Shown here in pieces: positions 1 to 7,222 of a stretch of DNA of 64,000 nt. Both the position numbers and the translations under genes were made by a program. Origin of the DNA: Paraburkholderia agricolaris (lineage in GTDB: Bacteria > Pseudomonadota > Gammaproteobacteria > Burkholderiales > Burkholderiaceae). A model generated the notes under the pieces. That model had not been told where the DNA came from. It did no database searches and worked only from the letters and a program-made list of their open reading frames with translations. The stretch's first letter is position 1. The number at the start of each line of letters is the position of its first letter. The stretch is taken from the NCBI RefSeq assembly GCF_009455635.1, contig NZ_QPER01000001.1, positions 4,030,001-4,094,000 of the forward strand, given 5' to 3'.

Positions 1-479
1 TATTGATGGTCGGTGCGCTGGCCGCATGTCACTCGGGCGTCAAGCTCGACGAAAACGCTAACAAGGGTGGCGCAGTTTCGACGCAACCGAATCCGACCGA
101 TGTCGCTCAGGTCAACGTCGATCCGCTGAACGATCCGAACAGCCCGCTCGCCAAGCGCAGCATCTACTTCGACTTCGACAGCTACTCGGTCAAGGACGAC
201 TACCAATCGCTGCTGCAACAACACGCGCAATACCTGAAGAGCCATCCGCAACGTCACGTCCTGATCCAGGGCAACACCGACGAACGCGGCACCAGCGAAT
301 ACAACCTGGCACTCGGCCAGAAGCGTGCTGAAGCTGTGCGCCGTTCGCTGTCGCTGATGGGCGTCGCAGACTCGCAAATGGAAGCCGTGAGCCTCGGCAA
401 GGAAAAGCCGCAAGCAACCGGTCATGACGAATCGTCGTGGGCACAAAACCGCCGCGCCGACCTCGTGTACCAACAGTAA
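1..479 (+). CDS. pal: Peptidoglycan-associated lipoprotein Pal (5' end outside window)
   Basis: Pal is an outer-membrane lipoprotein that binds peptidoglycan and works with TolA/TolB in the Tol-Pal envelope system. The window opens inside the signal peptide; the visible part reads ...MVGALAAC, a lipobox ending in the Cys that would be lipidated. A low-complexity linker follows, then an OmpA-C-like domain starting at YFDFDSYSV and containing the peptidoglycan-binding segment NTDERGTSEYN and the late NRRADLVY motif. About 150 mature residues fit the family. The reading frame is open to the left edge, so the true start lies upstream. The next gene, cpoB, is only a few bases downstream, as in the usual tol-pal operon. 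Confidence 0.95.
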   Translation, partial: LMVGALAACHSGVKLDENANKGGAVSTQPNPTDVAQVNVDPLNDPNSPLAKRSIYFDFDSYSVKDDYQSLLQQHAQYLKSHPQRHVLIQGNTDERGTSEYNLALGQKRAEAVRRSLSLMGVADSQMEAVSLGKEKPQATGHDESSWAQNRRADLVYQQ

Positions 480-489
480 GTAACGGGTG

Positions 490-1248
490 ATGAGCCGAAT
501 GACGCATCGTTTCTCCTGGCTGCGGTTTGCCGCAGCGGCCTGCGTCGCGGGCACGGCCTTTGTGGCTGTGCCCGCGCATGCGGGCATCTTCGACGACGAT
601 CAGGCCCGTCAGGCCATTCTCGATCTGCGTTCGAAGACCGATAGCCTGTCGAGCCAACTGTCGGCCGCACAGCGCACGATTCTCGATCAGTCCAACCGTC
701 TCGATCAGCTGAATCAGCAAGTCGCGACGTTGCGTGGGCAGAACGAGGATATGGGCAACCAGCTCGCCACGCTGCAAAAACAGCAGAAGGACTACTACAC
801 CGATCTGGACACGCGGCTGAAGAAATTCGAGCCGCAGCAACAGACGGTGGACGGCGTCCAGGGCGAGGTGCAGCCGGGTGAAACCGATTCGTTCAATGCG
901 GCTTCACAGCAGTTCCGCAACGGCGACTTCAAGAATGCGGCGGCGTCGTTCCGCAGCTTCATCTCCAAGTATCCGAATAGCCCCTACCAGCCGACCGCGC
1001 AGTACTGGCTCGGCAACGCGCTGTATGCGCTGCGTGACTACAAGGGCTCGACGGCGACCTGGCAAGGTGTGGTGAAGAACTACCCGCAGCATCCGCGTGC
1101 GCCGGAAGCGCTGCTCGCGATTGCGAACAATCAGCTTGAGCAAGGTCAGAAGGCTGCGGCCAAAAAGACGCTTGAGCAGATCGTCGCGCAGTACAGCGGC
1201 TCGGACGTCGCGCAGTCGGCTCAGAGCAAGCTGTCGCAGATCAAGTAG
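490..1248 (+). CDS. cpoB: Cell division coordinator CpoB (YbgF), Tol-Pal system TPR protein
   Basis: CpoB is a periplasmic protein that links Tol-Pal function to peptidoglycan synthesis during constriction. The N-terminus has a signal peptide ending AHA before GIFDDD. A coiled-coil stretch rich in Gln, Leu and Asn follows (roughly residues 40-105), then a C-terminal TPR module (about 130-250) with repeats such as YWLGNALYALRDY and ALLAIANNQLEQG. At about 252 residues it is of normal length. Candidate starts are GTG 487, ATG 490 and ATG 499, with no decisive ribosome-binding site; 499 (MTHRFSW) is equally plausible. It sits 10 bp after pal, so it is probably cotranscribed with it. Confidence 0.92.
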   Translation: MSRMTHRFSWLRFAAAACVAGTAFVAVPAHAGIFDDDQARQAILDLRSKTDSLSSQLSAAQRTILDQSNRLDQLNQQVATLRGQNEDMGNQLATLQKQQKDYYTDLDTRLKKFEPQQQTVDGVQGEVQPGETDSFNAASQQFRNGDFKNAAASFRSFISKYPNSPYQPTAQYWLGNALYALRDYKGSTATWQGVVKNYPQHPRAPEALLAIANNQLEQGQKAAAKKTLEQIVAQYSGSDVAQSAQSKLSQIK

Positions 1249-1329
1249 TCGCGCAAGGTTGGTGCAGTTGATGTAACGCGCAGTGGCTGCGCCGTCTCCA
1301 AATTAACGGCCACGCGCGCCTCTCGCCGG

Positions 1330-1361
1330 AAAGCCCGGGGTAGCAATACCCCGGGCTTTTC
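1330..1361 (+). terminator. Intrinsic terminator after pal-cpoB
   Basis: A near-perfect hairpin with arms AAGCCCGGGGT and ACCCCGGGCTT around a short loop is followed by TTTTC. It lies 80 bp after the cpoB stop and ahead of the tRNA promoter. Confidence 0.85.
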
Positions 1362-1400
1362 ACTATCTGAAGTGCGGATAGCCCAACTAACCACCATGGG

Positions 1401-1430
1401 TTGACAGCCCACGGGGGCTATCGCTATAAT
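1401..1430 (+). promoter_or_regulatory. Sigma70-type promoter of tRNA-Lys
   Basis: TTGACA at 1401-1406 and TATAAT at 1425-1430 with an 18-bp spacer match the consensus; the tRNA starts 14 bp after the -10 box. Confidence 0.85.
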
Positions 1431-1444
1431 CTCGCTTCTCTTTT

Positions 1445-1520
1445 GGGTCGTTAGCTCAGCTGGTAGAGCAGCGGACTTTTAATCCGTTGGTCACAGGTTC
1501 GAATCCCGTACGGCCTACCA
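1445..1520 (+). tRNA. tRNA-Lys (anticodon TTT)
   Basis: A 76-nt cloverleaf: acceptor arms GGGTCGT/ACGGCCT (two G-U pairs), D-arm TTAGCTCAGCTGGTAGAGCA, anticodon loop CTTTTAA giving anticodon TTT, T-loop TTCGAAT, and encoded CCA at 1518-1520. It is the integration target of the downstream prophage. The 3' part, from 1472 on, is duplicated at 10724, so the crossover within the shared 65 bp rebuilt an intact gene. Confidence 0.97.
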
Positions 1521-1536
1521 AAAGATTCAAGGGCTT
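1472..1536 (+). repeat. attL: 65-bp integration repeat overlapping the tRNA 3' half
   Basis: Identical to 10724-10788. Identity starts at the anticodon stem (CGGACTTTTAATCCG), runs through the T arm and CCA, and ends at GGGCTT in the terminator stem; the preceding and following bases differ between the copies. Because the tRNA 5' part and promoter lie on the left, sequence right of the crossover here is phage-derived. Confidence 0.93.
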
Positions 1537-1557
1537 AGCTTCGGCTAAGCCCTTTTT
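1529..1557 (+). terminator. Phage-supplied terminator of tRNA-Lys
   Basis: Perfect stem GGGCTTAGC / GCTAAGCCC closed by a TTCG tetraloop and followed by TTTTT. Only the first six stem bases belong to the att repeat; the rest differs from the host terminator at 10783-10816. The integrated phage therefore replaces the tRNA terminator with its own. Confidence 0.85.
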
Positions 1558-1590
1558 CTTGCTCCGCAAAATCACACTTGCTCCGCAAAA
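1558..1590 (+). promoter_or_regulatory. Pair of 14-bp direct repeats, candidate integrase arm-type sites (left)
   Basis: CTTGCTCCGCAAAA occurs at 1558-1571 and again at 1577-1590, a 19-bp period, just outside the attL repeat. The inner TTGCTCCGCAA is present in inverse orientation at 10674-10684 near attR. That placement suits arm-type binding sites of a lambda-like tyrosine integrase or its excisionase. The role is inferred. Confidence 0.5.
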
Positions 1591-1609
1591 AAGAACGTTT
1601 CGCGCTCTC

Positions 1610-1954
1610 TCAAACGTTTCTGCTCCAGACGAAATCCACCTCGACGCGGTCGTACGGAAACACAACGCACCCGTGCGAATCCTCGTCAACAATGCCACGC
1701 TCCACGAGCAACTTGAAATCGGCACAGACTTCTTTCAGCGAACGACCAACCAGCTCCTGAACGTCTACGACCAGCATTGCACCCCGGCCGGCCAGCATAG
1801 TCAAAATCTCCCAGCGGTCAGGCGTCAACGTCTCCAACAAAGCCGCCGCCGATTCAAAACTTATAAATTCGCCCTGGGTATTACCCTTCAGCGCGGACAC
1901 GAACCGCGAGTCAAACGCTTCACGCGGTTCCACAACGATTTTCACAGTACGCAT
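1610..1954 (-). CDS. HVO_A0114-like winged-helix regulator (TumA antitoxin-like)
   Basis: A 114-residue protein with an N-terminal strand region (MRTVKIVVEP, FDSRFVSALKG) and a predicted winged helix from about residue 35: LETLTPDRWEILTMLAG, then ELVGRSLKEVCADFKLLVERGIVDED. This layout resembles the HVO_A0114-type putative DNA-binding family, whose TumA members act as antitoxins next to a TumE toxin. No toxin-sized gene is adjacent: the upstream neighbour is the integrase, 49 bp away, and attL lies downstream. A strong ribosome-binding site (GGGGAGG) precedes the ATG. It could be a lone regulator, an immunity gene or the remnant of a toxin-antitoxin pair. Family assignment is by recollection of motifs, not a search. 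Confidence 0.65.
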   Translation of the reverse strand: MRTVKIVVEPREAFDSRFVSALKGNTQGEFISFESAAALLETLTPDRWEILTMLAGRGAMLVVDVQELVGRSLKEVCADFKLLVERGIVDEDSHGCVVFPYDRVEVDFVWSRNV

Positions 1955-2003
1955 CTAACCTCCCCAAGAAACCTCGCCAAAGCCGATCGTCCAGCCGGAA
2001 GAC

Positions 2004-3083
2004 TTACCTAGTCGGACCCACCTTATCGCCCTTCCGCTCACGCACATAGTGCTCCGTCATCTTCAACGACTTGTGCCCTAACTGAAGCTGAGCCGCCCGA
2101 ATATCGCCGGACAATTCAGTCTTATCGGTACCCGCCTTCGCGCGGAGATCCCGAAACTGAAACAAATCCTTCTGCACCCGCGCAGCGAGCCGCGCACGAT
2201 CAAACCGAAACCGAAGGGCGTCACGCATCAGACGCTCGCCCCCTTCGTTGACCACAAGCGCCTCACACTTCGCGTTGCATGCCGCTTTGCGTGCACGGAT
2301 CCGCTCGATCACTGCCGCCAGCTCACCAGACAAGGTAATGCGCAACTTCTTGCCACGCTTGCCTTGCACCACCCAAAGCTCATCGCCTCGAATATCGCTT
2401 TCCATAAACTTCAATGTGTCCGCCGGCCTTTGCCCAGTCAGATACGCCAAATCCATCGCGTCGCGCGTCGGCTCGTCAGCCACCTGCCACACCCTCCGAA
2501 ACACGTCATCCTCGACGTAGACCGTCCTACCAACTTCCCTGTTCCGGCGCACGCCTACACACGGATTGACGGCGTCAGTTATCCCATGCTCGCGCGCAAA
2601 GTTAAAGATATGCGAGAACAACGCGACCTCACGATTTGCTCGAACGTGCCCCGGTTGAACAGGTACGACACGCTTGCGCTCTACATACCACTGCCGAGCC
2701 AGTTCACTTCGCCACGACAGGTACTGCTTCACGTGTACGGGCTTAATATCTGCAAGCAACGCTGGCGGATCGTCAAAAAACTTAAAGAGATTCTCAAGCT
2801 CCAACAAGTTGTCTCGCTGTGTGCGCCGTGACTTCAACGGCAAGACTTCGCGCACATACCGCTCAGCGGCATACCGGAACGTTACCAACTGCGCATGCCG
2901 ATTCTGGCTTTGCGCTTCCAACTCTGACCACTTCCGCACCGCCTCTACGAAGTCCGCACCCAGCGGGATTTCACGACGAGGCGTCCCGCCGACATCAAAG
3001 TAATAATAGACAGCCCCGCTTCGCTGCACCCGCGCACGCATGCCCGGCGGCAAACTTAGGTTCTTCCACGGCCGACGCCCCAT
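2004..3083 (-). CDS. int: Phage tyrosine recombinase (integrase)
   Basis: This enzyme would catalyse site-specific recombination between phage attP and the tRNA-Lys attB. Catalytic residues of the family are visible: Arg in LTGQRPADT, Lys in QGKRGKK, Arg in FRDLRAKAG (the usual box II His is Arg here), His of LGHKSL (about 337) and the nucleophile Tyr of MTEHYVR (about 346 of 359). The N-terminal part, MGRRPWKNLSLPPGM, resembles the arm-binding region of Burkholderia/Pseudomonas phage integrases. I chose ATG 3083 because it lies 1 nt after the TGA of the DUF4224 gene; a GTG at 3146 would extend it by 21 residues. It is transcribed with rep and DUF4224. Confidence 0.93.
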   Translation of the reverse strand: MGRRPWKNLSLPPGMRARVQRSGAVYYYFDVGGTPRREIPLGADFVEAVRKWSELEAQSQNRHAQLVTFRYAAERYVREVLPLKSRRTQRDNLLELENLFKFFDDPPALLADIKPVHVKQYLSWRSELARQWYVERKRVVPVQPGHVRANREVALFSHIFNFAREHGITDAVNPCVGVRRNREVGRTVYVEDDVFRRVWQVADEPTRDAMDLAYLTGQRPADTLKFMESDIRGDELWVVQGKRGKKLRITLSGELAAVIERIRARKAACNAKCEALVVNEGGERLMRDALRFRFDRARLAARVQKDLFQFRDLRAKAGTDKTELSGDIRAAQLQLGHKSLKMTEHYVRERKGDKVGPTR

Positions 3084-3084
3084 A

Positions 3085-3303
3085 TCAACCCGCCAACACT
3101 CGCGGTTGCCACGACGAGCGTACAGGACGCTCCCTGACGGCCTCACCTTTACCCTCTATTGCAGCACGCGCGACCACAGGCCTGCCTAGCGCATTAACAA
3201 AGAACGCTATCCCCATCCGACGCAACGCATCAATTTGCTTTGCCTTCACCTTTCTCCCCGTAAGTTGTACTAATTCTTGTGTCGAAAGAAACATATCGGA
3301 CAT
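3085..3303 (-). CDS. DUF4224 domain protein, integrase partner
   Basis: A 72-residue protein reading FLSTQELVQLTG, then KAKQIDALRRMGIAFFVNALGRPVVAR. This is the pattern of DUF4224, a short domain often encoded immediately before phage integrases and suspected to bind DNA, possibly as an excisionase-like factor. The ATG at 3303 lies 2 nt after the rep stop, and its TGA lies 1 nt before the integrase ATG, so all three are probably translationally coupled. A start at 3336 is possible but would overlap rep. Its molecular role is not established. Confidence 0.8.
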   Translation of the reverse strand: MSDMFLSTQELVQLTGRKVKAKQIDALRRMGIAFFVNALGRPVVARAAIEGKGEAVRERPVRSSWQPRVLAG

Positions 3304-3305
3304 CG

Positions 3306-4085
3306 TCAATTTTCCCGTGTAGATAGCCAGAAACACCCAAGCTCCTGATTCCAGTACGACTGACAGCGGTCAAGCGACGAGCCGACCCTCAGCGCGGCAT
3401 TGAATACCGTCTTGATGGCCTCGGCCGGGTTATCGCAAAGCAGATGTGCGATCGGATGCTGTTCAGGAATCGCTATGCCGCGACTGGTCCAATAGCGCTT
3501 CTCATTAAGCGCATGCTCGCCGAAATCTTTGGTGATGTATTTCCCCAGATATGCCGCCAGCTTATGGCGCAACCCCTTCTCCCTGAATGGGTTCCGTACA
3601 TCCACATTTCCGTTGTCCACCCCAACCACGCTATGCCATATGGCACGAAGAACGCGATAGTTTTGACGCCCCTTCACAGCAATGTGCAGATGCCACGCTC
3701 CGCGTTTTTGGCGCTCCGGAACTGCCACATACTCAAATCCCTGAATCTTCGCAACGCGTCGCCTAAATGCATCGAAGTGCTTTTTCAGCCTTGTTTTGTC
3801 CGTCATGTTCTCTCGGTACGTTGTGGTAATCATCCTATCCGCACCGATCGCCTTGCATCGAAGTCGCACCTGTTGCTTTGCGCGTTTCGCCGCGTCCATC
3901 AGATTCTGTTCAGTGTTCTCCGACTCGCCGCGCCTAGCTTTCGGCATCGAGCTCATCCGTTGAGCCCCGACATACCGATCAAACCGCGTCGCCGATACCT
4001 CAACCTGGCCGTCACCGAAATTGCGACCGCGAATCACCCATTCACGGCGAAACGCCGAGAAATTGCCTATACTGTCGTCGTGCAT
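3306..4085 (-). CDS. rep: Rolling-circle replication initiator (HUH endonuclease) of the inovirus
   Basis: This protein would nick the double-stranded phage replicative form at its origin and start rolling-circle replication. The HUH motif is HLH at residues 132-134 (RGAWHLHIAV), and the catalytic tyrosine motif is Y179-x3-Y183 in LAAYLGKYITKD. The 259-residue length and these two motifs in this order fit inovirus Rep proteins. AAGGA lies ahead of ATG 4085. The gene is followed by DUF4224 and integrase in one coupled block, so replication and integration functions probably share a transcript. The origin should lie in the hairpin-rich region upstream (4086-4498), but the nick site cannot be identified by eye. 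Confidence 0.9.
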   Translation of the reverse strand: MHDDSIGNFSAFRREWVIRGRNFGDGQVEVSATRFDRYVGAQRMSSMPKARRGESENTEQNLMDAAKRAKQQVRLRCKAIGADRMITTTYRENMTDKTRLKKHFDAFRRRVAKIQGFEYVAVPERQKRGAWHLHIAVKGRQNYRVLRAIWHSVVGVDNGNVDVRNPFREKGLRHKLAAYLGKYITKDFGEHALNEKRYWTSRGIAIPEQHPIAHLLCDNPAEAIKTVFNAALRVGSSLDRCQSYWNQELGCFWLSTREN

Positions 4086-4116
4086 TGCAACTAGTCCTTG
4101 TAATGCTGTTGTACGA

Positions 4117-4155
4117 GCCTCGAACCGTTGCAGCGGTCGGGGCTTTTTTCTTTTC
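4117..4155 (+). terminator. Hairpin followed by T tract upstream of rep
   Basis: Arms GCCTCGAACCG and CGGTCGGGGC pair with one bulged A and one G-T wobble around loop TTGCAG, followed by TTTTTTCTTTT on the plus strand. It looks like a plus-strand intrinsic terminator, although no plus-strand gene precedes it. It may instead be a single-strand fold of the phage genome. Confidence 0.5.
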
Positions 4156-4231
4156 TAAATTCGGCGTTGTGCCACTGTTCTCGTAGGCCGTGCTGTATCT
4201 CCGTACGTTAAGTGTCCCTGATATAAATCTA

Positions 4232-4248
4232 GGCGCGCTTCGCGCGCC
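4232..4248. terminator. Perfect GC hairpin, possible end of the structural operon
   Basis: GGCGCGC / GCGCGCC with a 3-nt loop. On the minus strand it is followed by TAGATTTATATC, only weakly T-rich, so termination behind the secretin gene is possible but not certain. Confidence 0.4.
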
Positions 4249-4433
4249 CGGCTGATCGCGCTACCGCTGCGATCTGCCGGCCGCGCACCGCACAACTCCA
4301 CACCCTCACAATCCATCAACACCTCGGCAGCCAACTCCGCGCGCGAACAGCTACCGCGCTATTGTCGTCATGGCTTGCGCCGTCCTGCGGCCGACACAAC
4401 CCATGACGCGAGCGTTTCGCGGTCTAGCTGGCA

Positions 4434-4472
4434 TCAAGGCCAAGCCCTACGGGTCGCTATCGCGAGCCTTGA
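4434..4472. promoter_or_regulatory. Three-way-junction inverted repeat, candidate origin or packaging structure
   Basis: An outer stem TCAAGGC (4434-4440) / GCCTTGA (4466-4472) encloses two small hairpins, CCC-TAC-GGG (4445-4453) and TCGC-TATC-GCGA (4454-4465). The fold is available to single-stranded DNA. It lies 27 bp after the secretin stop in the phage intergenic region. Confidence 0.45.
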
Positions 4473-4498
4473 CCCCAGCGCACGGGCTATCCACCAGA

Positions 4499-5890
4499 TC
4501 AAAGCTCCGAAGCTTCCACACGCTGCACCTGCAACACTAGAAGCACCTCCGTGCGACTTTTAGACGACCCGCGACCATCGAGAAACTTCGGCAACCAGCC
4601 TGGACTACTGACGGAAGATGAATCGCTGTCCTGCACCAATCCGCCCAACACGATTACCTCACCATCCTGCATGCTCACGGTCGTCTGCATCTGCCGGGTG
4701 TTCTTGGTCGGCGAATTGTTGACGCCGGTCGTTGTCGGAACGAAGCTCGACATCTGCTCCTGCAACTGCACCTGAATCGCATCGGCCATCACGGTCGGCT
4801 GCACATCGAAGATCAAACCTGCGTCCTGATACTGGACCGACTGAACCGGTGTGCCACTCACACCCTGATAGCTGATACTGCCCAAGGTCGGCACCTGAGA
4901 CCCCACGTTAAGGCGCACTTTCTCGCCCGACACCACACGCACATGCGGATCGCTCACCTGCTTGAAGCGCGTGTCAGCATTCAGCGCGGAAATGGCAACG
5001 TCGAGAAAGTTGCTAGTGAACCTCAACGCCGTCCCATCCTGATCAGTCTGCCCGTTCGACGCCGACAGCTTCCCGCCGATCCCTCTCAACACCGTCGCCG
5101 CGATAGAAAACGCTGAGTTCTTATCCGATGTACTAGTCACTTCATAGACCCACCCACGCACGACCACTTCACCAGGCGCCCGATCCAGCTCTTGCAACAA
5201 CTTCCGCAGATCATGAATCTCGGACAGTTGACCGGAAAACACCAACTCGTCTGCGGCAGACACTCCAGACTGCGACCGCACCGCCTCCATAGGAGCCGCC
5301 ACACTCGCACCCGACGCCCCGACAGGGGCCAGCGCAGATTCAGGCACAGACATCCCCGCAGCCGGCATCGAGCCCGCATTCATGCGACCAGAGAAAAGCG
5401 GCTGCACGACCTTCGCCAGATAGTCGGCCGTGCGATATCGCGGCCGGTACACGAACGTCTCCCTCTCCGGCTGCTTGACCTCATCGGCAGGTTTCTTCGT
5501 CACGAAGTCCACTCCGTCTCGCGTCTCGACCCTGAACCCCTGCGAATCAAGAAACACCTTCACGAACGCGTGCAGATCGCCCGCCTTTCCGTCGTACTGA
5601 AAAGACACGAGCCGCGTATCCTGCAACACGTCCGAGCTGATCACGTGCGGCACATGCATCGCATCACCGTAGAGCAAATCGACAAGCTGCCCCACATTCA
5701 CGAACCGCAGGTCGAACGCCCCGCCCTTAATGCGAGGTAACGGCACAAGCGGCACCGACGGCAGCGGCGCAGCCATCGCAGGCACCGCCAGCGACGACAC
5801 CGGCAACGTCGGCAACGGCGGAATTGACTCCGCAGCGGCCGCCGAGGCAGACAGACACACCCCACACAGGACCCCGATAGCTTGTTTCAC
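4499..5890 (-). CDS. Phage-encoded secretin (pIV/GspD-like outer-membrane channel)
   Basis: The 463-residue protein would form the outer-membrane multimer through which virions leave the cell. It starts with a signal peptide (MKQAIGVLCGVCLSASAAAA). A proline-rich stretch follows, then N-domain-like sequence (FDLRFVNVGQLVDLLYGD; REGFRVET-type repeat near 130-150), and from about residue 240 the secretin core: VPTLGSISYQG, VQYQDAGLIFDVQPTV, MQDGEVIVLGGLVQD. The start overlaps the Zot gene by 4 nt (ATGA). Many inoviruses such as CTXphi borrow a host secretin; this one carries its own, as Ff phages do. No lipobox is evident, so how it is piloted to the outer membrane is unclear. Confidence 0.92.
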   Translation of the reverse strand: MKQAIGVLCGVCLSASAAAAESIPPLPTLPVSSLAVPAMAAPLPSVPLVPLPRIKGGAFDLRFVNVGQLVDLLYGDAMHVPHVISSDVLQDTRLVSFQYDGKAGDLHAFVKVFLDSQGFRVETRDGVDFVTKKPADEVKQPERETFVYRPRYRTADYLAKVVQPLFSGRMNAGSMPAAGMSVPESALAPVGASGASVAAPMEAVRSQSGVSAADELVFSGQLSEIHDLRKLLQELDRAPGEVVVRGWVYEVTSTSDKNSAFSIAATVLRGIGGKLSASNGQTDQDGTALRFTSNFLDVAISALNADTRFKQVSDPHVRVVSGEKVRLNVGSQVPTLGSISYQGVSGTPVQSVQYQDAGLIFDVQPTVMADAIQVQLQEQMSSFVPTTTGVNNSPTKNTRQMQTTVSMQDGEVIVLGGLVQDSDSSSVSSPGWLPKFLDGRGSSKSRTEVLLVLQVQRVEASEL

Positions 5891-6822
5891 TTGTGCCCCC
5901 CAACGGCGTTGTCACTGCTTGCCGTAGCACCCGACCAGACCGCAACACGCTCGCCGTCCACGATCCCCGTCACACCCAAGGTCTCGCCTCTAAAATCGTC
6001 ACTAGACTCGCGACGAAAATGCCCCTGCGTGTCGGTCAGCAGCACGTAACCCCGCCCATCAATCGCGTACCGCCCGGCAACACGCCACACATTCGAAACC
6101 GCGCCGTTCACGCCACCACCAACCGGGCCGGCACTTGCTTTCGCCGCACCCGACGCAGCAGGACCAGAAGCAGCGCCCGGAACCTTCGCCGCGTCGATAC
6201 CAAACCCCGTATTGACACCATGGAGCCCCTTCCACGTAAGCACCATCGCTACCACAGCGGCGATCGGCAACACGAAAAGGGCTTTCGGGATAACGGCTTT
6301 CGGTTTCGTGTGCATCTCCGCGCTGGTGTACAGCTTGTAGACGCTCTTCGGATACGCCCACATGGTCTTAACCGCGTCCCGAAAACCGGAATTCGGGTTA
6401 TGTGCCATATCCCACTGGTACAACATCGCCCGCGACAACCCGAACAACTTACGCACGTGAACGTGCCGCCCCACCAAGTCACGCACCGTCTTATTCATCC
6501 GATTCGGATGCTGCGTGATCACCACAAAATCAACGCCCCTATGGCGATGCACGTGCAACTGCTCGATGTCCTCAGTCGGCTTCACGCTGGACGACACAGG
6601 CGGCCAGATCCTCTGCACTTCATCAACCAAAACGATATCGTTCTGCTGACACCGGTTATGCCAATCGCGCACCCAATCGTCGTCGACAAGCTCATGATCG
6701 AGCAGCAAATCCTTCACGCCGTTAACGACAAGCCGACGCCCGGCCGCGACCTCCTTCTGAAGCCACCAGACCGTATAAAGCGTCTTGCCGCTACCCGGCA
6801 CCCCGGTAATGAGATGGATCAT
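5887..6822 (-). CDS. zot: Zot/pI-like phage assembly ATPase
   Basis: An inner-membrane assembly ATPase that, with the secretin, forms the export complex of filamentous phages. Walker A is GVPGSGKT (residues 7-14) and Walker B is IVLVDEVQ (about 63-70). A single transmembrane helix spans about 182-197 (LFVLPIAAVVAMVLTW), followed by a Gly/Ala-rich periplasmic part and a C-terminal region with VWRVAGRYAIDGRGYVLLTD. The 311-residue length is normal. ATGA overlaps link it to the DUF2523 gene upstream and the secretin downstream. Zot in Vibrio cholerae was named for an enterotoxic activity; here the phage assembly role is what the context supports. Confidence 0.95.
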   Translation of the reverse strand: MIHLITGVPGSGKTLYTVWWLQKEVAAGRRLVVNGVKDLLLDHELVDDDWVRDWHNRCQQNDIVLVDEVQRIWPPVSSSVKPTEDIEQLHVHRHRGVDFVVITQHPNRMNKTVRDLVGRHVHVRKLFGLSRAMLYQWDMAHNPNSGFRDAVKTMWAYPKSVYKLYTSAEMHTKPKAVIPKALFVLPIAAVVAMVLTWKGLHGVNTGFGIDAAKVPGAASGPAASGAAKASAGPVGGGVNGAVSNVWRVAGRYAIDGRGYVLLTDTQGHFRRESSDDFRGETLGVTGIVDGERVAVWSGATASSDNAVGGHK

Positions 6823-7097
6823 TTGATGAAGAACTTCTTCGCACCGGCCACACCAGCCATCGCAACGCGCGCACTAATTCCGCCGCCGATGTAGCCCATA
6901 CCTTGGAAAATGCCGCCCATCGCTAACATGTTCGCCATGTCCGACGACAGACCGCCGACTGACGACGTAAGCCAACCCAACGCCGTGTTAACCGCCAGAT
7001 CAATCCCTCCGACCGTCAACACGCCAACCCCCAACGCAATCAACGCCTGCACAATCAGCGGCTGAACCAGTCCAAGCAGCCATGCAGCCCACGTCAT
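6819..7097 (-). CDS. DUF2523 membrane protein, pVI-like minor coat protein
   Basis: A 92-residue protein with two or three hydrophobic segments (WAAWLLGLVQPLIVQALIALGVGVLTV; NMLAMGGIFQGMGYIGGGISARVAMAG) and a basic C-terminus (GAKKFFIK). DUF2523 proteins sit between the adhesin and zot in many inoviruses, the position of Ff gene VI, and are taken as the minor coat protein anchoring the adsorption protein. Its start overlaps the preceding 42-aa gene and its stop overlaps zot, each by ATGA, indicating translational coupling. Confidence 0.85.
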   Translation of the reverse strand: MTWAAWLLGLVQPLIVQALIALGVGVLTVGGIDLAVNTALGWLTSSVGGLSSDMANMLAMGGIFQGMGYIGGGISARVAMAGVAGAKKFFIK

Positions 7098-7222
7098 CGC
7101 CCGTACCTCGCCATCATCAAATCAGCGGCATCGTTCGCCTGCTCAGCCGTGCGCACCACCGACGCGAAGATGTACCCAAAGAACAGCGCTATCACCACCG
7201 CGCACACGGTCAACACCTTCAT
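7094..7222 (-). CDS. Small 42-residue membrane protein of the phage structural block
   Basis: MKVLTVCAVVIALFFGYIFA forms one transmembrane helix, followed by a polar tail (SVVRTAEQANDAADLMMARYGR). ATG 7222 overlaps the pIII-like stop by ATGA and its TGA overlaps the DUF2523 start by ATGA; GGGGGTG lies ahead as ribosome-binding site. Position and coupling argue that it is a real gene, probably a minor virion or assembly protein. I do not recognise a named family. Confidence 0.75.
   Translation of the reverse strand: MKVLTVCAVVIALFFGYIFASVVRTAEQANDAADLMMARYGR

Larger units (their letters stand above)
4086..4498. other. Inovirus intergenic region with hairpins (candidate origin/packaging signal)
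   Basis: A 413-bp stretch between the secretin stop and the rep start, with no convincing gene on either strand. It holds three separate hairpin structures (4117-4155, 4232-4248, 4434-4472), listed individually. In known filamentous phages the replication origin and packaging signal lie in such an intergenic region; assigning them here is inference. Confidence 0.6.

Noticed and set aside
190..840. Antisense frame across pal and cpoB
   Set aside because: Overlaps two well-supported genes on the opposite strand and has no protein family features.
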